Shown here piece after piece: positions 7,723 through 17,030 of a DNA stretch of 64,000 bases (its first letter is position 1; each line of letters opens with the position of its first letter). This DNA is from Haloprofundus salilacus (GTDB lineage: Archaea; Halobacteriota; Halobacteria; Halobacteriales; Haloferacaceae). The stretch is from contig NZ_CP083723.1 in assembly GCF_020150815.1 (NCBI RefSeq), positions 1,550,001 to 1,614,000 on the forward strand, read 5' to 3'. The notes beneath the pieces were generated by a model that saw only the letters and a list, made by a program, of their open reading frames with translations, was not told where the DNA came from and did no database searches. A program made the translations under genes and the position numbers.

Positions 7723-9081
7723 TCACCCGTCCGTGGGGACGATTCGGTAGAGTGCACCGCCGTCGAACGTTCCGCCGAGCACGTACAGTTCGCCCGACGG
7801 ACTGCGGCCGAACGAGAAGATGCGGCTGAGGGTCTCGCTCCCCGCACCGACCGCGTCAACGACGCGCGTCGGCCACATCCCCTGATCTTCGGGTCGTCTC
7901 GCGACGAACAGTCGGCCGCTGGCGTCCAAGTCGCCGAAGACGTACGCGCCCTGCAACTGCGGGAGTGCCGACCCGCGGTAGACGTAGCCGCCGATGACGG
8001 AGTTGCCGCTGAGCGGCCCGCCCGAGTGCGAGTACTCGATTATCGGATCGACGAGCGGTTCGCCGCCGCGCACCGACTCGGGCGTCCGGTCCGGACAGGA
8101 GTCCGCCGCGAAGCAGTGGGTCCCCTCCTTCACGTTCCACCCGTAGTTGCCGCCCTTCTCGACTAGGCTCACCTCCTCGTACTCGCTCTCGCCGACGTCG
8201 CCGACGAACAGGTCGTCCCCGTCGAACGAGAGTCGCCACGGGTTCCGAAAGCCCCACGCGTAGTGTTCGTCGAGACCAGGGCGACCGACCAGCGGGTTGT
8301 CGTCTGGAATCGCGTACGGCTTGCCGCCCTCGCGACCGTCGACGTCGATGCGGAGAATGCTCCCGAGGAGGTTGCGACGCACGTCCTGGGCGTTGCCGCC
8401 GGGGACGGCTCCGTACCAGTCGTCGACGTGGCCAAGTCCCAAATCCCAGCCGTTTCCGCCGTCGCCGACGGTCACGTAGAGGTAGCCGTCAGGTCCGAAC
8501 GTCAGATCGCCGGCGTTGTGGTTCGGTTGCGGTTCGGGAATTTCGAGGACAGTGCGCTCGGAACCGCGGTCCGCGGTTCTGCTGTCGGCACTCACGGCGA
8601 ACTCCGAGAGGACGAACGTGTGGCTGTAGCTCTGCGGCGTGTTCTGTCGGCGCGGCGCGCTGTAGCGGACGAACAAACGGCGGTTCTCGGCGAAGTTCGG
8701 GTGGAGCGCGAGACCGAGCAGTCCTTTCTCCCCGCCGGCCTCGACGGTGTCCCGAAGGTCGAGCAGCGGTTCGTCCCGCACGCTCCCGGACTCGGTGACC
8801 CAGACGAGGCCCCGCTGCTCGGCGACGTATCGCTGGTCGGAACTAGGGACGAACGCGATGTCCAGCGGAATTTCGAACCCCTCCGCGATCGTTTCGACTC
8901 CGACCGAGTCGGGAATCGCTCCCGTCTGTGCCGGTTTCGACGTGCCGGCCGTCTCGCCGAGAGATCGGTCGGTCGATACCGACTCGGCGGTCTCGGTCGT
9001 CACCGCCGTACCGACCGCACCCATCACTGTCCCCGAGAGAGCCGTCCGGAGCAGCTCTCGTCGACTCGATGAGAGTTTCAC
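7723..9081 (-). CDS. PQQ-type glucose/sorbosone dehydrogenase family protein, Tat-exported
   Basis: A 452-residue protein. The N-terminus is a twin-arginine signal (SSRRELLRTALSGTVMGAVG, R7-R8). The mature part is a six-bladed beta-propeller of the GSDH family: VPLDIAFVPSSDQRYVAEQRG-like first blade, LLGLALHPNFAENRRLFVRYS, NHNAGDLTFGPDGYLYVTVGDGG, YAWGFRNPWRLSFDG and GGNYGWNVKEG are family hallmarks. Members oxidise aldose sugars outside the cell using PQQ. Start is GTG 9081. Two cysteines (HCFAADSC) near residue 330 could form a disulfide. It stands alone; a TATA-like AT-rich run lies near 9120-9130. Confidence 0.9.
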   Translation of the reverse strand: MKLSSSRRELLRTALSGTVMGAVGTAVTTETAESVSTDRSLGETAGTSKPAQTGAIPDSVGVETIAEGFEIPLDIAFVPSSDQRYVAEQRGLVWVTESGSVRDEPLLDLRDTVEAGGEKGLLGLALHPNFAENRRLFVRYSAPRRQNTPQSYSHTFVLSEFAVSADSRTADRGSERTVLEIPEPQPNHNAGDLTFGPDGYLYVTVGDGGNGWDLGLGHVDDWYGAVPGGNAQDVRRNLLGSILRIDVDGREGGKPYAIPDDNPLVGRPGLDEHYAWGFRNPWRLSFDGDDLFVGDVGESEYEEVSLVEKGGNYGWNVKEGTHCFAADSCPDRTPESVRGGEPLVDPIIEYSHSGGPLSGNSVIGGYVYRGSALPQLQGAYVFGDLDASGRLFVARRPEDQGMWPTRVVDAVGAGSETLSRIFSFGRSPSGELYVLGGTFDGGALYRIVPTDG

Positions 9082-9236
9082 ACCGAGTGAGACAGCGTGG
9101 AGCGGGAAGTAACTATGTGGGATTTATTATGTTTCTGTAGGAGTATCCTCCGAGGAACCACTCCGGAACACGGAGACCGTCTCAGCGGAGGTCCCGTTCG
9201 CGACGACTTTCTGACTGTTGTCGTCGACGAACGGAC

Positions 9237-10919
9237 TCAGACTGCGCTACTTGGGTGGTACTCGTCGAACTCGTCGCGGAGGACGTTACAGATCTCGCCG
9301 ACCGTCGCATACACTTTCACCGCGTCGACGATGAGCGGCAGGAGGTTAGCGTCGCCGTGGGCGGCATCGCGGATCGCGCCGAGTGCGTCCTCGACGGCCT
9401 CGGTGTCGCGGTCCGCCTTCAGCGCTTCGAGCGACTCGACCTGTCGCTTCTCGTCCTCCTCGGACACCTCCTCGATATCGACGTGCGCCTCCTCGTCGAC
9501 CTGATACTCGTTGACGCCGACGATGATGCGCTCGCCTGCTTCGATCTCGCGCTGGCGCTCGTAGGCGACCTCCTGAATCTGCCGTTGGACCCACTGCTCT
9601 TTCACCGCGTCGAGCATCCCGCCGCGTTCGTCGACCTCGTCGAGGATCTCGAAGGCGTCGGCCTCGACCTCGTCGGTGAGTGCCTCGACGTAGTAGCTCC
9701 CGGCAAGGGGGTCGATAGTGTCCGCCGCGCCCGACTCGTGGGCGAGAATCTGTTGGGTGCGCAACGCGGTGCGGACGCTCTCCTCGGTCGGTAGCGACAG
9801 CGCCTCGTCCTTCCCGTTGGTGTGGAGGCTCTGCGTGCCGCCGAGGACGGCCGCGAGCGCCTGGTACGAGACGCGGACGATGTTGTTTTCCACCTGTTGG
9901 GCGGTCAGCGTCGACCCGCCGGTCTGGGTGTGGAACTTCAGCTGTTTCGACTTGGGGTTCTCCGCACCGAAGCGCTCCTCCATGATCTTCGCCCACATGC
10001 GGCGGGCGGCGCGGAACTTCGCGACCTCCTCCAGAACGTTGTTGTGCGCGTTGAAGAAGAACGACAGTTGCGGCGCGAACTCGTCGACGTCGAGTCCGGC
10101 GTCGATGGCGGCCTGGACGTACTCGATGCCGTTACCGAGCGTGAACGCTACCTCTTGGGCGGCAGTCGACCCTGCCTCGCGGATGTGGTAGCCCGAGATG
10201 GAGATGGTGTTGAACTTCGGCGTCTCGGACGCGCAGAACTCGAAGATGTCGGTGATGAGCCGCATCGACTGCTCCGGCGGGTAGATGTAGAGGTTGCGCG
10301 CGACGTACTCCTTCATGATGTCGTTCTGGATCGTTCCGCGAAGTTGGTCGCGGTCGACGCCCTGCTGGTCGCCGACGGCGACGTACATCCCCAGCAGGAC
10401 CGCCGCGGGCGCGTTGATGGTCATGCTGGTCGAGACTTCGTCCAGCGGGATACCCTCGAACAGTGTCTCCATGTCGCGCAGCGAGTCAATGGCGACGCCG
10501 GATTTGCCAACTTCGCCCGCGGCCATCTCGGCGTCGGAGTCGTAGCCCATCTGCGTCGGCAGGTCGAACGCCACCGAGAGACCGGTCTGACCGTTGTCGA
10601 TGAGATACTGGTAGCGGTCGTTCGTCTCGGCGGCGGTGCCGAAGCCGGCGTACTGCCGCATCGTCCACAGCCGTCCCCGGTGCATCGTCGGGTAGACGCC
10701 GCGCGTGTACGGTTTCTCGCCGGGGAAGCCGATGTCGTCGACGTAGTCGGTGTCGGCGATGTCGTCGGGCGTGTAGAGGCGGTCGACCTCGTTGCCCCCG
10801 GTGTCCGTCGTGAACGTCTCCTCGCGCTCCCCGAACCGCTCCAGTGTCGGCCGAAGCGTCTCCTCCTCCCACTCCTCTTTCGCGGAGCGAATCCGCTCCA
10901 AATCGTCGGGGTCGAACAT
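9237..10919 (-). CDS. mcmA: Methylmalonyl-CoA mutase, large (catalytic) subunit
   Basis: A 560-residue catalytic TIM-barrel subunit that lacks the B12-binding domain, the usual archaeal split form. Hallmarks are [52 protein letters not shown] and [14 protein letters not shown]. It isomerises methylmalonyl-CoA and succinyl-CoA with adenosylcobalamin, linking propionyl-CoA to central metabolism. The small B12-binding subunit is not in the window, so it must be encoded elsewhere. Start is ATG 10919. TATA-like CTTAAG sits about 33 bp upstream in a divergent promoter region shared with the DsrE-like lipoprotein. Confidence 0.95.
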   Translation of the reverse strand: MFDPDDLERIRSAKEEWEEETLRPTLERFGEREETFTTDTGGNEVDRLYTPDDIADTDYVDDIGFPGEKPYTRGVYPTMHRGRLWTMRQYAGFGTAAETNDRYQYLIDNGQTGLSVAFDLPTQMGYDSDAEMAAGEVGKSGVAIDSLRDMETLFEGIPLDEVSTSMTINAPAAVLLGMYVAVGDQQGVDRDQLRGTIQNDIMKEYVARNLYIYPPEQSMRLITDIFEFCASETPKFNTISISGYHIREAGSTAAQEVAFTLGNGIEYVQAAIDAGLDVDEFAPQLSFFFNAHNNVLEEVAKFRAARRMWAKIMEERFGAENPKSKQLKFHTQTGGSTLTAQQVENNIVRVSYQALAAVLGGTQSLHTNGKDEALSLPTEESVRTALRTQQILAHESGAADTIDPLAGSYYVEALTDEVEADAFEILDEVDERGGMLDAVKEQWVQRQIQEVAYERQREIEAGERIIVGVNEYQVDEEAHVDIEEVSEEDEKRQVESLEALKADRDTEAVEDALGAIRDAAHGDANLLPLIVDAVKVYATVGEICNVLRDEFDEYHPSSAV

Positions 10920-11032
10920 AGTCGAAGATGAAGATAGGCGGTACCTTAAGCGTTCGAGAGACGCACCCGTTCGCCGACCGCCCGCTTAGCACCTCGGTAA
11001 TAAAGGCCTCACCGCAGGTTCGGTCGACCGAG

Positions 11033-11566
11033 ATGGATTCGGAGCACACCCGGAGACGAGTCCTCGAACTCGCCGGCGTCGGCACCGGCCTCGCGCTCGC
11101 GGGCTGCGTCGGCGGCGCTTCCGACACCCCGGCGTCAAACGGCGACGCCGCGTCGCCGACGCCCGACCCGACCGAATCGCCCGACAAACCAGAGACAGAA
11201 ACCGAAACTCCTGACCCGACCATGAGCACCGTCTTTCACTTCACCGCCGACGAATCGCACCAGGAACACGCACTCGGAAACGTGAGAAACCTCCTCGCCG
11301 ACGACACCGTCGACCTCGACGACGTCGTCCTCCTCGTCAACGGCTCCGGGTTCAAACTCGTCCTCGAAGAACAGACCGAACACGCAGAGAAACTGCGCGA
11401 ACTCCTCGACCAAGGGGTGTCAATTTGCGCCTGTGAGAACTCGATGGAACGGTTCAGCGCGACGGAAGACGACCTCGTCGACGGCGTCGAGACGGTTCCC
11501 TCCGGCGTCGGCGAACTAACGAAACTGCAGGCTGGCGAGGGGTACGCCTACATCAAAACGCCGTAA
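11033..11566 (+). CDS. Tat lipoprotein with DsrE-like domain
   Basis: A 177-residue protein. Residues 1-25 are a Tat lipoprotein signal (TRRRVLELAG, lipobox LALAGC with C25), followed by a Ser/Thr/Pro/Glu linker to about residue 62. The C-terminal domain (TVFHFTADESHQEHALGNVR, VVLLVNGSGFKLVL, LLDQGVSICACENSM) is a DsrE/DsrF-like sulfurtransferase-type fold. Two cysteines (C-A-C near residue 130) sit where DsrE-type proteins carry the active cysteine. Being anchored outside the membrane is unusual for that fold in bacteria but recurs in haloarchaea. ATG 11033 begins the signal peptide. Confidence 0.82.
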   Translation: MDSEHTRRRVLELAGVGTGLALAGCVGGASDTPASNGDAASPTPDPTESPDKPETETETPDPTMSTVFHFTADESHQEHALGNVRNLLADDTVDLDDVVLLVNGSGFKLVLEEQTEHAEKLRELLDQGVSICACENSMERFSATEDDLVDGVETVPSGVGELTKLQAGEGYAYIKTP

Positions 11567-11619
11567 TCTCGGGCCGACAGCGCCGATGCGAGACGACTCG
11601 TCCCTCCACTCGCTGTTTC

Positions 11620-12435
11620 TCAATCGCCGTCTTCGGTGAGCGTGACCTCGAACGGCGCGTCCGTCGGAGCGTCGCTCGGGTCCACGTATCCCATCCCGAA
11701 GGCGGAGTAGACGCCGCGACTGTCGAGTCTCACCTCGGTCGTCGTCACCGCGTCGCCGCCGTCCGCCGGGCGGACTTCGAGTTGGTGCATCCCGGCCGAG
11801 AGCGTCGTGGTCGCGGCCCTTCCGTAGCCGACTCCGTCGAACACCGTCTCGTCGCCGTCGGCGGCGACGACCTGCAGGCCGCTGCTGTCGGGGGCGGCGT
11901 TGACGAACCGGAGGCGGGCGCTCCCCTCGTCGGGAAGCGAGAGGTTCTCCTCGAACAGCCGAAACTGGAGGTCCCTGTTGGTGTCGGAGCCTTGTTCGCC
12001 AAGGGCGACGCCGGTGTAACTCGCGACGTCCAAATCGAGCGACTCGTCGAACAGGACATTGCCCGCGCCACCGGTGGCGACGAGTTTTAGATCGGTCTGC
12101 TCGGCGCCGAGGTAGAGGTACTGGCTCACCTGCCGAAACGTTTCGTCTTTCAACGCTGCGTCGCCGAAGATGACCACGTCGAAGTTCGGCGCGTCGGGAA
12201 CCGCGTGGATGACGCGGAGGTTCGCGCCGCCGTCGGTCGACGCCGGGCCGTCGGTCGAAGCGTCGGTCGAAGCGTCGGTCGGAGCGTCGGTAGCCGTCGA
12301 CGCGGCGTCCGCGGTCGGTTCGCCGCTGGAGGGCTGTATCTCGTCTTCGGCGAGGCTGTCGCCGCAGCCAGCGACCGCGGCGAGGAGGGCGACGCCGCTG
12401 GCTCGCAGAAACGTCCGGCGACGTGAGTCGGGCAT
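11620..12435 (-). CDS. DUF4397 domain lipoprotein, Tat-exported
   Basis: A 271-residue protein. RRRTFLRASGVALLAAVAGC is a Tat lipoprotein signal with the lipobox cysteine at C24. Residues 40-70 are a low-complexity linker of repeated TDA/STD units, encoded by tandem 12-bp repeats around 12245-12290. From about residue 72 (NLRVIHAVPDAPNFDVVIFG) it matches DUF4397, a beta-sandwich found in surface proteins; two copies seem to be present, the second from RLRFVNAAPDSSGLQVV. It is a surface-anchored protein of unknown role. A CACTGT/ACAGTG inverted repeat lies upstream at 12482-12503. Confidence 0.85.
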   Translation of the reverse strand: MPDSRRRTFLRASGVALLAAVAGCGDSLAEDEIQPSSGEPTADAASTATDAPTDASTDASTDGPASTDGGANLRVIHAVPDAPNFDVVIFGDAALKDETFRQVSQYLYLGAEQTDLKLVATGGAGNVLFDESLDLDVASYTGVALGEQGSDTNRDLQFRLFEENLSLPDEGSARLRFVNAAPDSSGLQVVAADGDETVFDGVGYGRAATTTLSAGMHQLEVRPADGGDAVTTTEVRLDSRGVYSAFGMGYVDPSDAPTDAPFEVTLTEDGD

Positions 12436-12481
12436 CGTCCGCCCAGTCGTTCTCCGAGCATCTCAACGTTTCCCTCGTTAT

Positions 12482-12503
12482 CACTGTTTGAAATACGACA
12501 GTG
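12482..12503. promoter_or_regulatory. Inverted repeat between creatininase and DUF4397 genes
   Basis: CACTGT (12482-12487) and its exact complement ACAGTG (12498-12503) flank a 10-nt AT-rich spacer. It lies 15 bp past the creatininase stop and 47 bp before the DUF4397 start, so it could be a terminator hairpin for the first or an operator for the second. Confidence 0.4.
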
Positions 12504-12518
12504 TTCAGAACCGTAACG

Positions 12519-13313
12519 TCAGCGACGACTCCCCGGTTGCGGGTCGACGTGCGGTTTCGGCAGCAGCGCCTCGAACGGCTGCGCGTCGAGCCACTCCAAC
12601 AGGCGGACGAGTTGGTCAGTCGCCGCCTCGAACAGTTCCGCACCTTTCTCCGGCGTCGCGTCCGTCTGGTCGCCGAGCACGCCGTTTTCGGTATTGTCGG
12701 CCGCGTCGTAGAAGGTGCGTGCGCCGAACTTTCGGGGGTTGGCGTCGGCCAGACTCCGCACGCCGCCGCCGCGCGCCGATTCGAGTTCGTCGTCACGAAC
12801 CAACTCACGGGCGATGTGCATAATCATCGCCGTCTCCTTCGGCCCGCCGTGGGGGCCGTTGTGCTCGAACAGATCGCTCACGAGATCCGGAATCGACTCG
12901 TCCCACATCCACTCGATGGCGTAACCCGCGCCGTCGTCGCGGAGACGACGCCCTACCTCGCGCAAGTGGACGGTGTTGCCGCCGTGGGCGTTGACGTAGA
13001 CGACCCGGTCGATGCCGTGGTACGTCAGGTTGCGCGTGAGGCTCTCGACGTAGTCGCGGAAGGCGGGCGGGTCGACCCACATCGTCCCGTGGAACTGGCG
13101 GTGGTGGGGGCTGACGCCGATATCAATCGTCGGCGTGCAGAGGTGGCCCGTCCGTTCCGTCGCCGCGCGCGCCAGCGACTCGGCGATGAGGTGGTCGGTC
13201 GCGAGCGGGAGGTGTGGCCCATGCTGCTCGGTCGAACCGAGCGGCACGACCGCGAGCGACTGTTTGGCGACGTACTCTCCGAGTTCCGGCCACGTCCGGT
13301 CGGCGACGTACAT
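12519..13313 (-). CDS. Creatininase-family amidohydrolase (possible ArfB)
   Basis: A 264-residue creatininase-family enzyme. Metal-binding motifs are visible: GSTEQHGPHLPLATDH (E29, H31, D40), HHRQFHGTMW, VNAHGGN and NGPHGGPKETAMIM. In archaea this family includes ArfB, the formamide hydrolase of the riboflavin/F420 pathway, and haloarchaeal members are often annotated so. Sequence alone does not separate ArfB from other amidohydrolases. Start is ATG 13313, divergent from the NAC gene, 173 bp apart. The translated end (PKPHVDPQPGSRR) is basic, not the usual acidic halophilic tail. Confidence 0.85.
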   Translation of the reverse strand: MYVADRTWPELGEYVAKQSLAVVPLGSTEQHGPHLPLATDHLIAESLARAATERTGHLCTPTIDIGVSPHHRQFHGTMWVDPPAFRDYVESLTRNLTYHGIDRVVYVNAHGGNTVHLREVGRRLRDDGAGYAIEWMWDESIPDLVSDLFEHNGPHGGPKETAMIMHIARELVRDDELESARGGGVRSLADANPRKFGARTFYDAADNTENGVLGDQTDATPEKGAELFEAATDQLVRLLEWLDAQPFEALLPKPHVDPQPGSRR

Positions 13314-13453
13314 GGACGGAGGAGGGGCGGAGGATCCAAGAAGTTAGGTGGTGAGAGAGTCGGCGCGCCGTCACGTAGACGGTCGATGCGACGTGGCGGA
13401 GACAGTCGTCGCCGCTCGCCCGCGCAGTCCCCGCGTTCTCGCTGGCGTTCGCC

Positions 13454-13461
13454 ACGTTTTT
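13454..13461 (+). promoter_or_regulatory. TATA element of the NAC-trmI operon
   Basis: The run ACGTTTTT lies 26-33 bp before the NAC start codon ATG 13487, at the spacing expected for a leaderless haloarchaeal transcript. It supports 13487 rather than the in-frame ATG at 13460, which would overlap this element. Confidence 0.5.
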
Positions 13462-13486
13462 GCCCGCCCGCCACGACGCTCCGGGT

Positions 13487-13912
13487 ATGTTTGGTGGCGG
13501 CGGTATGAACCCGCGGAAGATGAAGCAGATGATGAAGCAGATGGGCATCGACGTCTCCGAAATCGACGCCGAGGAGGTCATCATCCGAACAGCAGACGAA
13601 GAACTCGTCTTCAGCGACGCGCAGGTGACGCAGATGGACGCACAGGGACAGCAGACGTACCAGATCGTCGGCGAACCCGAGTCCCGAGCGCTTGGCCCGG
13701 GTGACACCGCAGGTGCGAGCGGCGCCCGTTCCGAGGATACCGTGGACGTCGACGCAGCGGGCGAGGCGGGCGGTGAGGCGGACGGCGAGGAGATCCCCGA
13801 CTCGGACGTCGAAATCGTCGCGACGCGCGCCGGCGCGAGCGAGGAGGAGGCCCGAGAGGCGCTCGAAGCCGAAAACGGTGACCTCGCCTCGGCGATCTCG
13901 CGCCTGGAGTGA
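13487..13912 (+). CDS. nac: Nascent polypeptide-associated complex protein (archaeal NAC)
   Basis: A 141-residue archaeal alpha-NAC. The glycine- and methionine-rich start ([20 protein letters not shown]) leads into the NAC domain ([33 protein letters not shown]), followed by an acidic linker and a C-terminal UBA domain ([20 protein letters not shown]). The homodimer binds nascent chains at the ribosome. Its stop codon overlaps the start of trmI as GTGA (13909-13912), so the two are translationally coupled, tying a nascent-chain factor to a tRNA-modifying enzyme. Confidence 0.95.
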   Translation: MFGGGGMNPRKMKQMMKQMGIDVSEIDAEEVIIRTADEELVFSDAQVTQMDAQGQQTYQIVGEPESRALGPGDTAGASGARSEDTVDVDAAGEAGGEADGEEIPDSDVEIVATRAGASEEEAREALEAENGDLASAISRLE

Positions 13913-14628
13913 TACTCCTCGTCCACGGCGACCGCGAGTATCTTCGCGGCCCCGGTGACGAACTGCAGACGGACCTCGGCGTGCTCACCGTCCCCGAGGA
14001 CGTCTCGCCGGGCGACGTGCTGGAGACGCATCTCAGCGAGGAGTTCCTCGTCCGCGCCCCGCGTGGTCCCGACCTGTTCAACCACTTCGAGCGCACCGGC
14101 GCACCGATGATGCCACGCGACGTCGGTCTCATCGTCGGCCACACCGGCGCGGCAGCGGGCGACCGCGTGCTCGACGCCGGAACCGGAACGGGCGTGCTCT
14201 CGGCGTATCTCGCCCGCCTCGGCGCGGAAGTCACGACGTTCGAGCGTGACCCCGGCTTCGCCGACGTCGCCCGCGAGAACATGGACCTCGCCGGCGTTTC
14301 CGACCGCGTCGACGTGCGAACCGGCGACCTGACGCAGGAACTCGATTCGCTCTCCGGATTCGACCTCCTAACGCTCGACACCGGCGACGCGCCCGATGTC
14401 GTCGCCCGCGCGCCAGACCTGCTCGTCTCCGGCGGATTCGTCGCCGTCTACTCGCCGTTCGTCGAGAATTCCCGAGAGACGGTGCGAACCGCCCGCGAAG
14501 TCGGTCTCTCGGGCGTCGAAACGCTCGAAACCATCCAGCGGCGGATGGACTTCGGCGACCGCGGGTCGCGGCCGTCGACGGCGGGCGTCGGACACACGGG
14601 CTACCTGACGTTCGCGCGCAACGAGTAG
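13909..14628 (+). CDS. trmI: tRNA (adenine-N1)-methyltransferase, TrmI type
   Basis: A 239-residue class I SAM methyltransferase. An N-terminal beta domain ([40 protein letters not shown]) precedes the SAM motif [19 protein letters not shown] and the acidic strand end TTFERD. This is the archaeal TrmI family, which makes m1A at positions 57/58 of the tRNA T-loop. The C-terminal motif [17 protein letters not shown] is typical. Start is GTG 13909, overlapping the NAC stop by 4 bp, with no independent promoter visible. Confidence 0.92.
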   Translation: MILLVHGDREYLRGPGDELQTDLGVLTVPEDVSPGDVLETHLSEEFLVRAPRGPDLFNHFERTGAPMMPRDVGLIVGHTGAAAGDRVLDAGTGTGVLSAYLARLGAEVTTFERDPGFADVARENMDLAGVSDRVDVRTGDLTQELDSLSGFDLLTLDTGDAPDVVARAPDLLVSGGFVAVYSPFVENSRETVRTAREVGLSGVETLETIQRRMDFGDRGSRPSTAGVGHTGYLTFARNE

Positions 14629-14728
14629 CGAAGTCGCCCTCGGTTGCCTTTGAGAACGGAGACAGGTTCCGAACTTCCTCCGGCCGCAGAACCACTAAGT
14701 CTACAGCCCTCTTACAGGACTCCGTACC

Positions 14729-14947
14729 ATGAGCACCGACGAAATGTCAGATATCGGCGAAACGCGGACGTGGCCAGAACTCGCGATCGGTCTCTACGAG
14801 CGACTGACCGGACGAGGCGCGGAGATTACCTACGAGTTCGAGGAGATGGAAGTCGACGTGCCGAGCAAGACCGGCGAGGACGCCGAACACGCCCACTGGC
14901 GACTCGACGGGACGCTCCGCATCAGCACCCGCGAACCGGACGAGTGA
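14729..14947 (+). CDS. Small acidic haloarchaeal protein, function unknown
   Basis: A 72-residue very acidic protein (ELAIGLYERLTGRGAEITYE, then FEEMEVDVPSKTG and HWRLDGTLRISTREPDE) that reads as a helix followed by beta strands. Its stop overlaps the next gene as GTGA (14944-14947), so the two form a coupled unit. The spacing ACTAAGTC at about 14692-14699 could be the TATA element. I recognise no family with certainty. Confidence 0.72.
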   Translation: MSTDEMSDIGETRTWPELAIGLYERLTGRGAEITYEFEEMEVDVPSKTGEDAEHAHWRLDGTLRISTREPDE

Positions 14948-15291
14948 CCGGCACCCGCCGCCCGCTGGACGTCACGGCCGAACTGACGCTCACCATCGAG
15001 GACGAGGATATCCGCGTCGTCGGCTTCGGCGACCTCGTCGTCGTCGATACCCCGTCGCTCGGTGGGGCGTTCGCGCTCCTGCAGGGGACGAAGCGACTGC
15101 CGACCGATCAGTTCGGCGCGGACGTTCGCGCCGCGGACGTGACCGTCGACGTGCGCGTCGACGGCGTGAGCATCGCCCGCCTCGGTCCGGGCGTCCGACC
15201 AGGCTACCTCTCGCGTAAACTCGGCGTCGCCCCCGCCCGACTCTCGCTCGGCGGCGCAGCGTTGGCGCTGCTCCGCAGGACGCGTCCGTAG
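14944..15291 (+). CDS. Hypothetical protein coupled to the upstream small gene
   Basis: A 115-residue protein starting at GTG 14944 within the stop of the preceding gene. It is mostly beta strand (VTAELTLTIEDEDIRVVGFGDLVVVDTP) and has a C-terminal segment rich in small residues (LSLGGAALALL) that is probably not a true membrane helix. It contains no cysteine. The tight coupling with the 72-residue neighbour suggests that they act together, perhaps as subunits of one small complex. No function can be assigned. Confidence 0.68.
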   Translation: MTGTRRPLDVTAELTLTIEDEDIRVVGFGDLVVVDTPSLGGAFALLQGTKRLPTDQFGADVRAADVTVDVRVDGVSIARLGPGVRPGYLSRKLGVAPARLSLGGAALALLRRTRP

Positions 15292-15309
15292 CCCCGTCAC
15301 CCCCGCAGT

Positions 15310-15963
15310 TCACTGAGTCGCCCGAATCAACGCGAACAGCTCTTCTCTGAATCGGTTGGGGTCGAAGGCCCCGGTCAGCGACGCTGCCGAGTCGGCGCTC
15401 GGCCCGTCTCCGTCGCCCGACGGCGCGTTCTCGTCACTCGACCGCGTGTCCTCCTCGTCCCGCGGTGATTCGACGACGCTTGTGGGATACGCGCCGCCGG
15501 CGAGCAGGAACTCGCCGCGGGCGTCGGTCGGCCAGACCGCGAGCCACCCCCGCACGGAGACGACCGCCTCACCGGCCCGTGAGCGGGCGTCGTAGCGCGC
15601 GAGCCGCGCCTCGGTCCCCCGAACGTCGAACCGACGCTCCTCGGTTCTCTCGACGGCGAGAAAGCCGCGTTCGCGGAGTTCGTCCTCGAACCCTGCCATC
15701 GAACGGTCGGCGACGAGACGCCAAAGCGTCCGCGACGCGGGCGGGCGCGGCTCGAGTAAAAGTCGACTCGCGAAGAAGAAGCGTCGGATTCGGTCCCGTC
15801 CGGTGCGTTCGGCGAGATGCTCGTGCAACGCCGCGTCCTCGTAGACGGCGGTGTGAGCCGTCGCCCGGACGAGACCCGCGTCGAACGGGCGGTCGACGCT
15901 CGATTCGGACAGCACCCACCCGCCGAGACGGTCTTCGGGGACCGTCGGCGGGGGCACGCTCAT
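15310..15963 (-). CDS. Hypothetical protein upstream-coupled to TFS
   Basis: A 217-residue soluble protein. Residues 1-145 look folded (GGWVLSESSVDRPFDAGLVR, RIRRFFFASRLLLEPRP, VSVRGWLAVWPTDARGEFLLAGGAYP), with a Ser/Asp/Glu-rich linker at about 155-190 before a short helical end (DPNRFREELFALIRATQ). It follows the TFS gene by 3 bp on the same strand and is surely cotranscribed with it. I recognise no domain. The mixed Arg content of the middle is high for a haloarchaeal protein. Confidence 0.75.
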   Translation of the reverse strand: MSVPPPTVPEDRLGGWVLSESSVDRPFDAGLVRATAHTAVYEDAALHEHLAERTGRDRIRRFFFASRLLLEPRPPASRTLWRLVADRSMAGFEDELRERGFLAVERTEERRFDVRGTEARLARYDARSRAGEAVVSVRGWLAVWPTDARGEFLLAGGAYPTSVVESPRDEEDTRSSDENAPSGDGDGPSADSAASLTGAFDPNRFREELFALIRATQ

Positions 15964-15966
15964 CGC

Positions 15967-16284
15967 TCAGTGGTCGTCTTCGCGCCACTTGTGCTCGCAC
16001 TCGGTACAGACGAAAAAGCGCGTCTCGGACTCGTCGGCCGAGCGAATCTGCTGCATGTACCAGTAGGCGGTGTCGTTGCCGCAGTCGGGGCAGTGCGCCG
16101 TCGTCGTCGGCAGGCCGCTCGTGCCGCCCTCGGACTCGATAATTTCCGACTCCTCTTGAGCTTGCGTCGTCACCATCGCCTGCTCTTTGGCCTCGTCGCG
16201 TAGTTTTTCGTGGCCGCACTTCGTACAGACCCAGTTGTCGCCTTGCGTCTGCATCATCGAACCGCATTCGTCGCAGAACTCCAT
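15967..16284 (-). CDS. tfs: Transcription elongation factor TFS (TFIIS-like)
   Basis: A 105-residue factor with two zinc ribbons: C4-x2-C7...C20-x2-C23 and C65-x2-C68...C93-x2-C96. The acidic hairpin that enters the polymerase active site is present as D84-E85 (RSADESETRFF), so this copy should be a functional cleavage-stimulating TFS rather than an inhibitory paralogue lacking the acidic pair. It rescues backtracked RNA polymerase. It is the first gene of a two-gene unit with the hypothetical protein that follows. Confidence 0.94.
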   Translation of the reverse strand: MEFCDECGSMMQTQGDNWVCTKCGHEKLRDEAKEQAMVTTQAQEESEIIESEGGTSGLPTTTAHCPDCGNDTAYWYMQQIRSADESETRFFVCTECEHKWREDDH

Positions 16285-16380
16285 AGGAGTGATACCAGCG
16301 TACTTGGCTACTTAAACGTCGGGATTCGACGCCGAAACCACTGGACTGGGTCTCCCCTGCCTCCGCGCGTCCGTCAGTTT

Positions 16381-16638
16381 TCAGGCGTCGCCGTCGGACT
16401 GCCTCGGTTCGCCGAGCGCTTCGACGGGGAGCGTGTTGTACAGTTCCTCGGAGAGTTCCTCGGGACTTCGGTACGTCTCGCTTCGCGTCTCGGACACGAG
16501 TTCGCCGAGGTTCGCCTGCCCGTCGGCGAACGTGACGGTCGTGTCGGTATACTCCGCGGCCGCCTCGTCTCGGGAGATCGGGTAGGACAGTTGGTCGAAC
16601 TCCGTGTCGACGCGGCTTAGCTTGACGGTGTCGCTCAT
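16381..16638 (-). CDS. DUF5789-type small protein
   Basis: An 85-residue acidic protein with the DUF5789 pattern: KLSRVDTEFDQLSYPISRDE, then TVTFADGQANLGELVS and ETYRSPEELSEELYNTLP. This resembles small haloarchaeal proteins whose role is unknown. ATG 16638 begins the conserved part; the longer in-frame extension is arginine-rich and non-coding. It is probably transcribed alone. Confidence 0.82.
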   Translation of the reverse strand: MSDTVKLSRVDTEFDQLSYPISRDEAAAEYTDTTVTFADGQANLGELVSETRSETYRSPEELSEELYNTLPVEALGEPRQSDGDA

Positions 16639-16770
16639 ACGTAGTGTATCGGCTGCCGAACACATAGCTCCACTGTCAGTCCCGATGAGGGTCCCGAGCG
16701 CTGACCGACGGCGACGGCGGTCGGACTCCTCGACGCTCGCGAGGGAGTCGTGCCTCGACACTTGACGCCG

Positions 16771-16956
16771 TCACTCGGTTGGGTCGTCGCGGAACTCGGC
16801 GACCGGGTCGTACTCGCTCTCGACGGAGTAACCGCCGCAGCATGGACAGACGTGATACTCGACCGGGTACGTCTCGCCGCACCCCTGACACTCGTACGGC
16901 CCGCCGGTCACCTCGCCGTTGGTGAGTCGGTCGAAGATAGTCGCCAGCGGGTTCAT
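16771..16956 (-). CDS. Small zinc-ribbon protein
   Basis: A 61-residue protein with one zinc ribbon: YECQGCGETYPVEYHVCPCCGG gives C-x2-C and C-x2-C knuckles. A short hydrophobic start (MNPLATIFDRLTNG) and an acidic end frame it. Such mini-proteins are common in haloarchaea and are probably nucleic acid- or protein-binding. ATG 16956 is preferred to an in-frame ATG at 16983, because the A/T-rich element at 16974-16990 (including TATATA 16974-16979) would otherwise lie within the gene. Confidence 0.8.
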   Translation of the reverse strand: MNPLATIFDRLTNGEVTGGPYECQGCGETYPVEYHVCPCCGGYSVESEYDPVAEFRDDPTE

Positions 16957-17030
16957 AGCCCGGTCAACGGATGTATATACCATTGTAATGACTGTGCTAA
17001 ACGAACGAAATTACTGTTTTAGAGACACTC

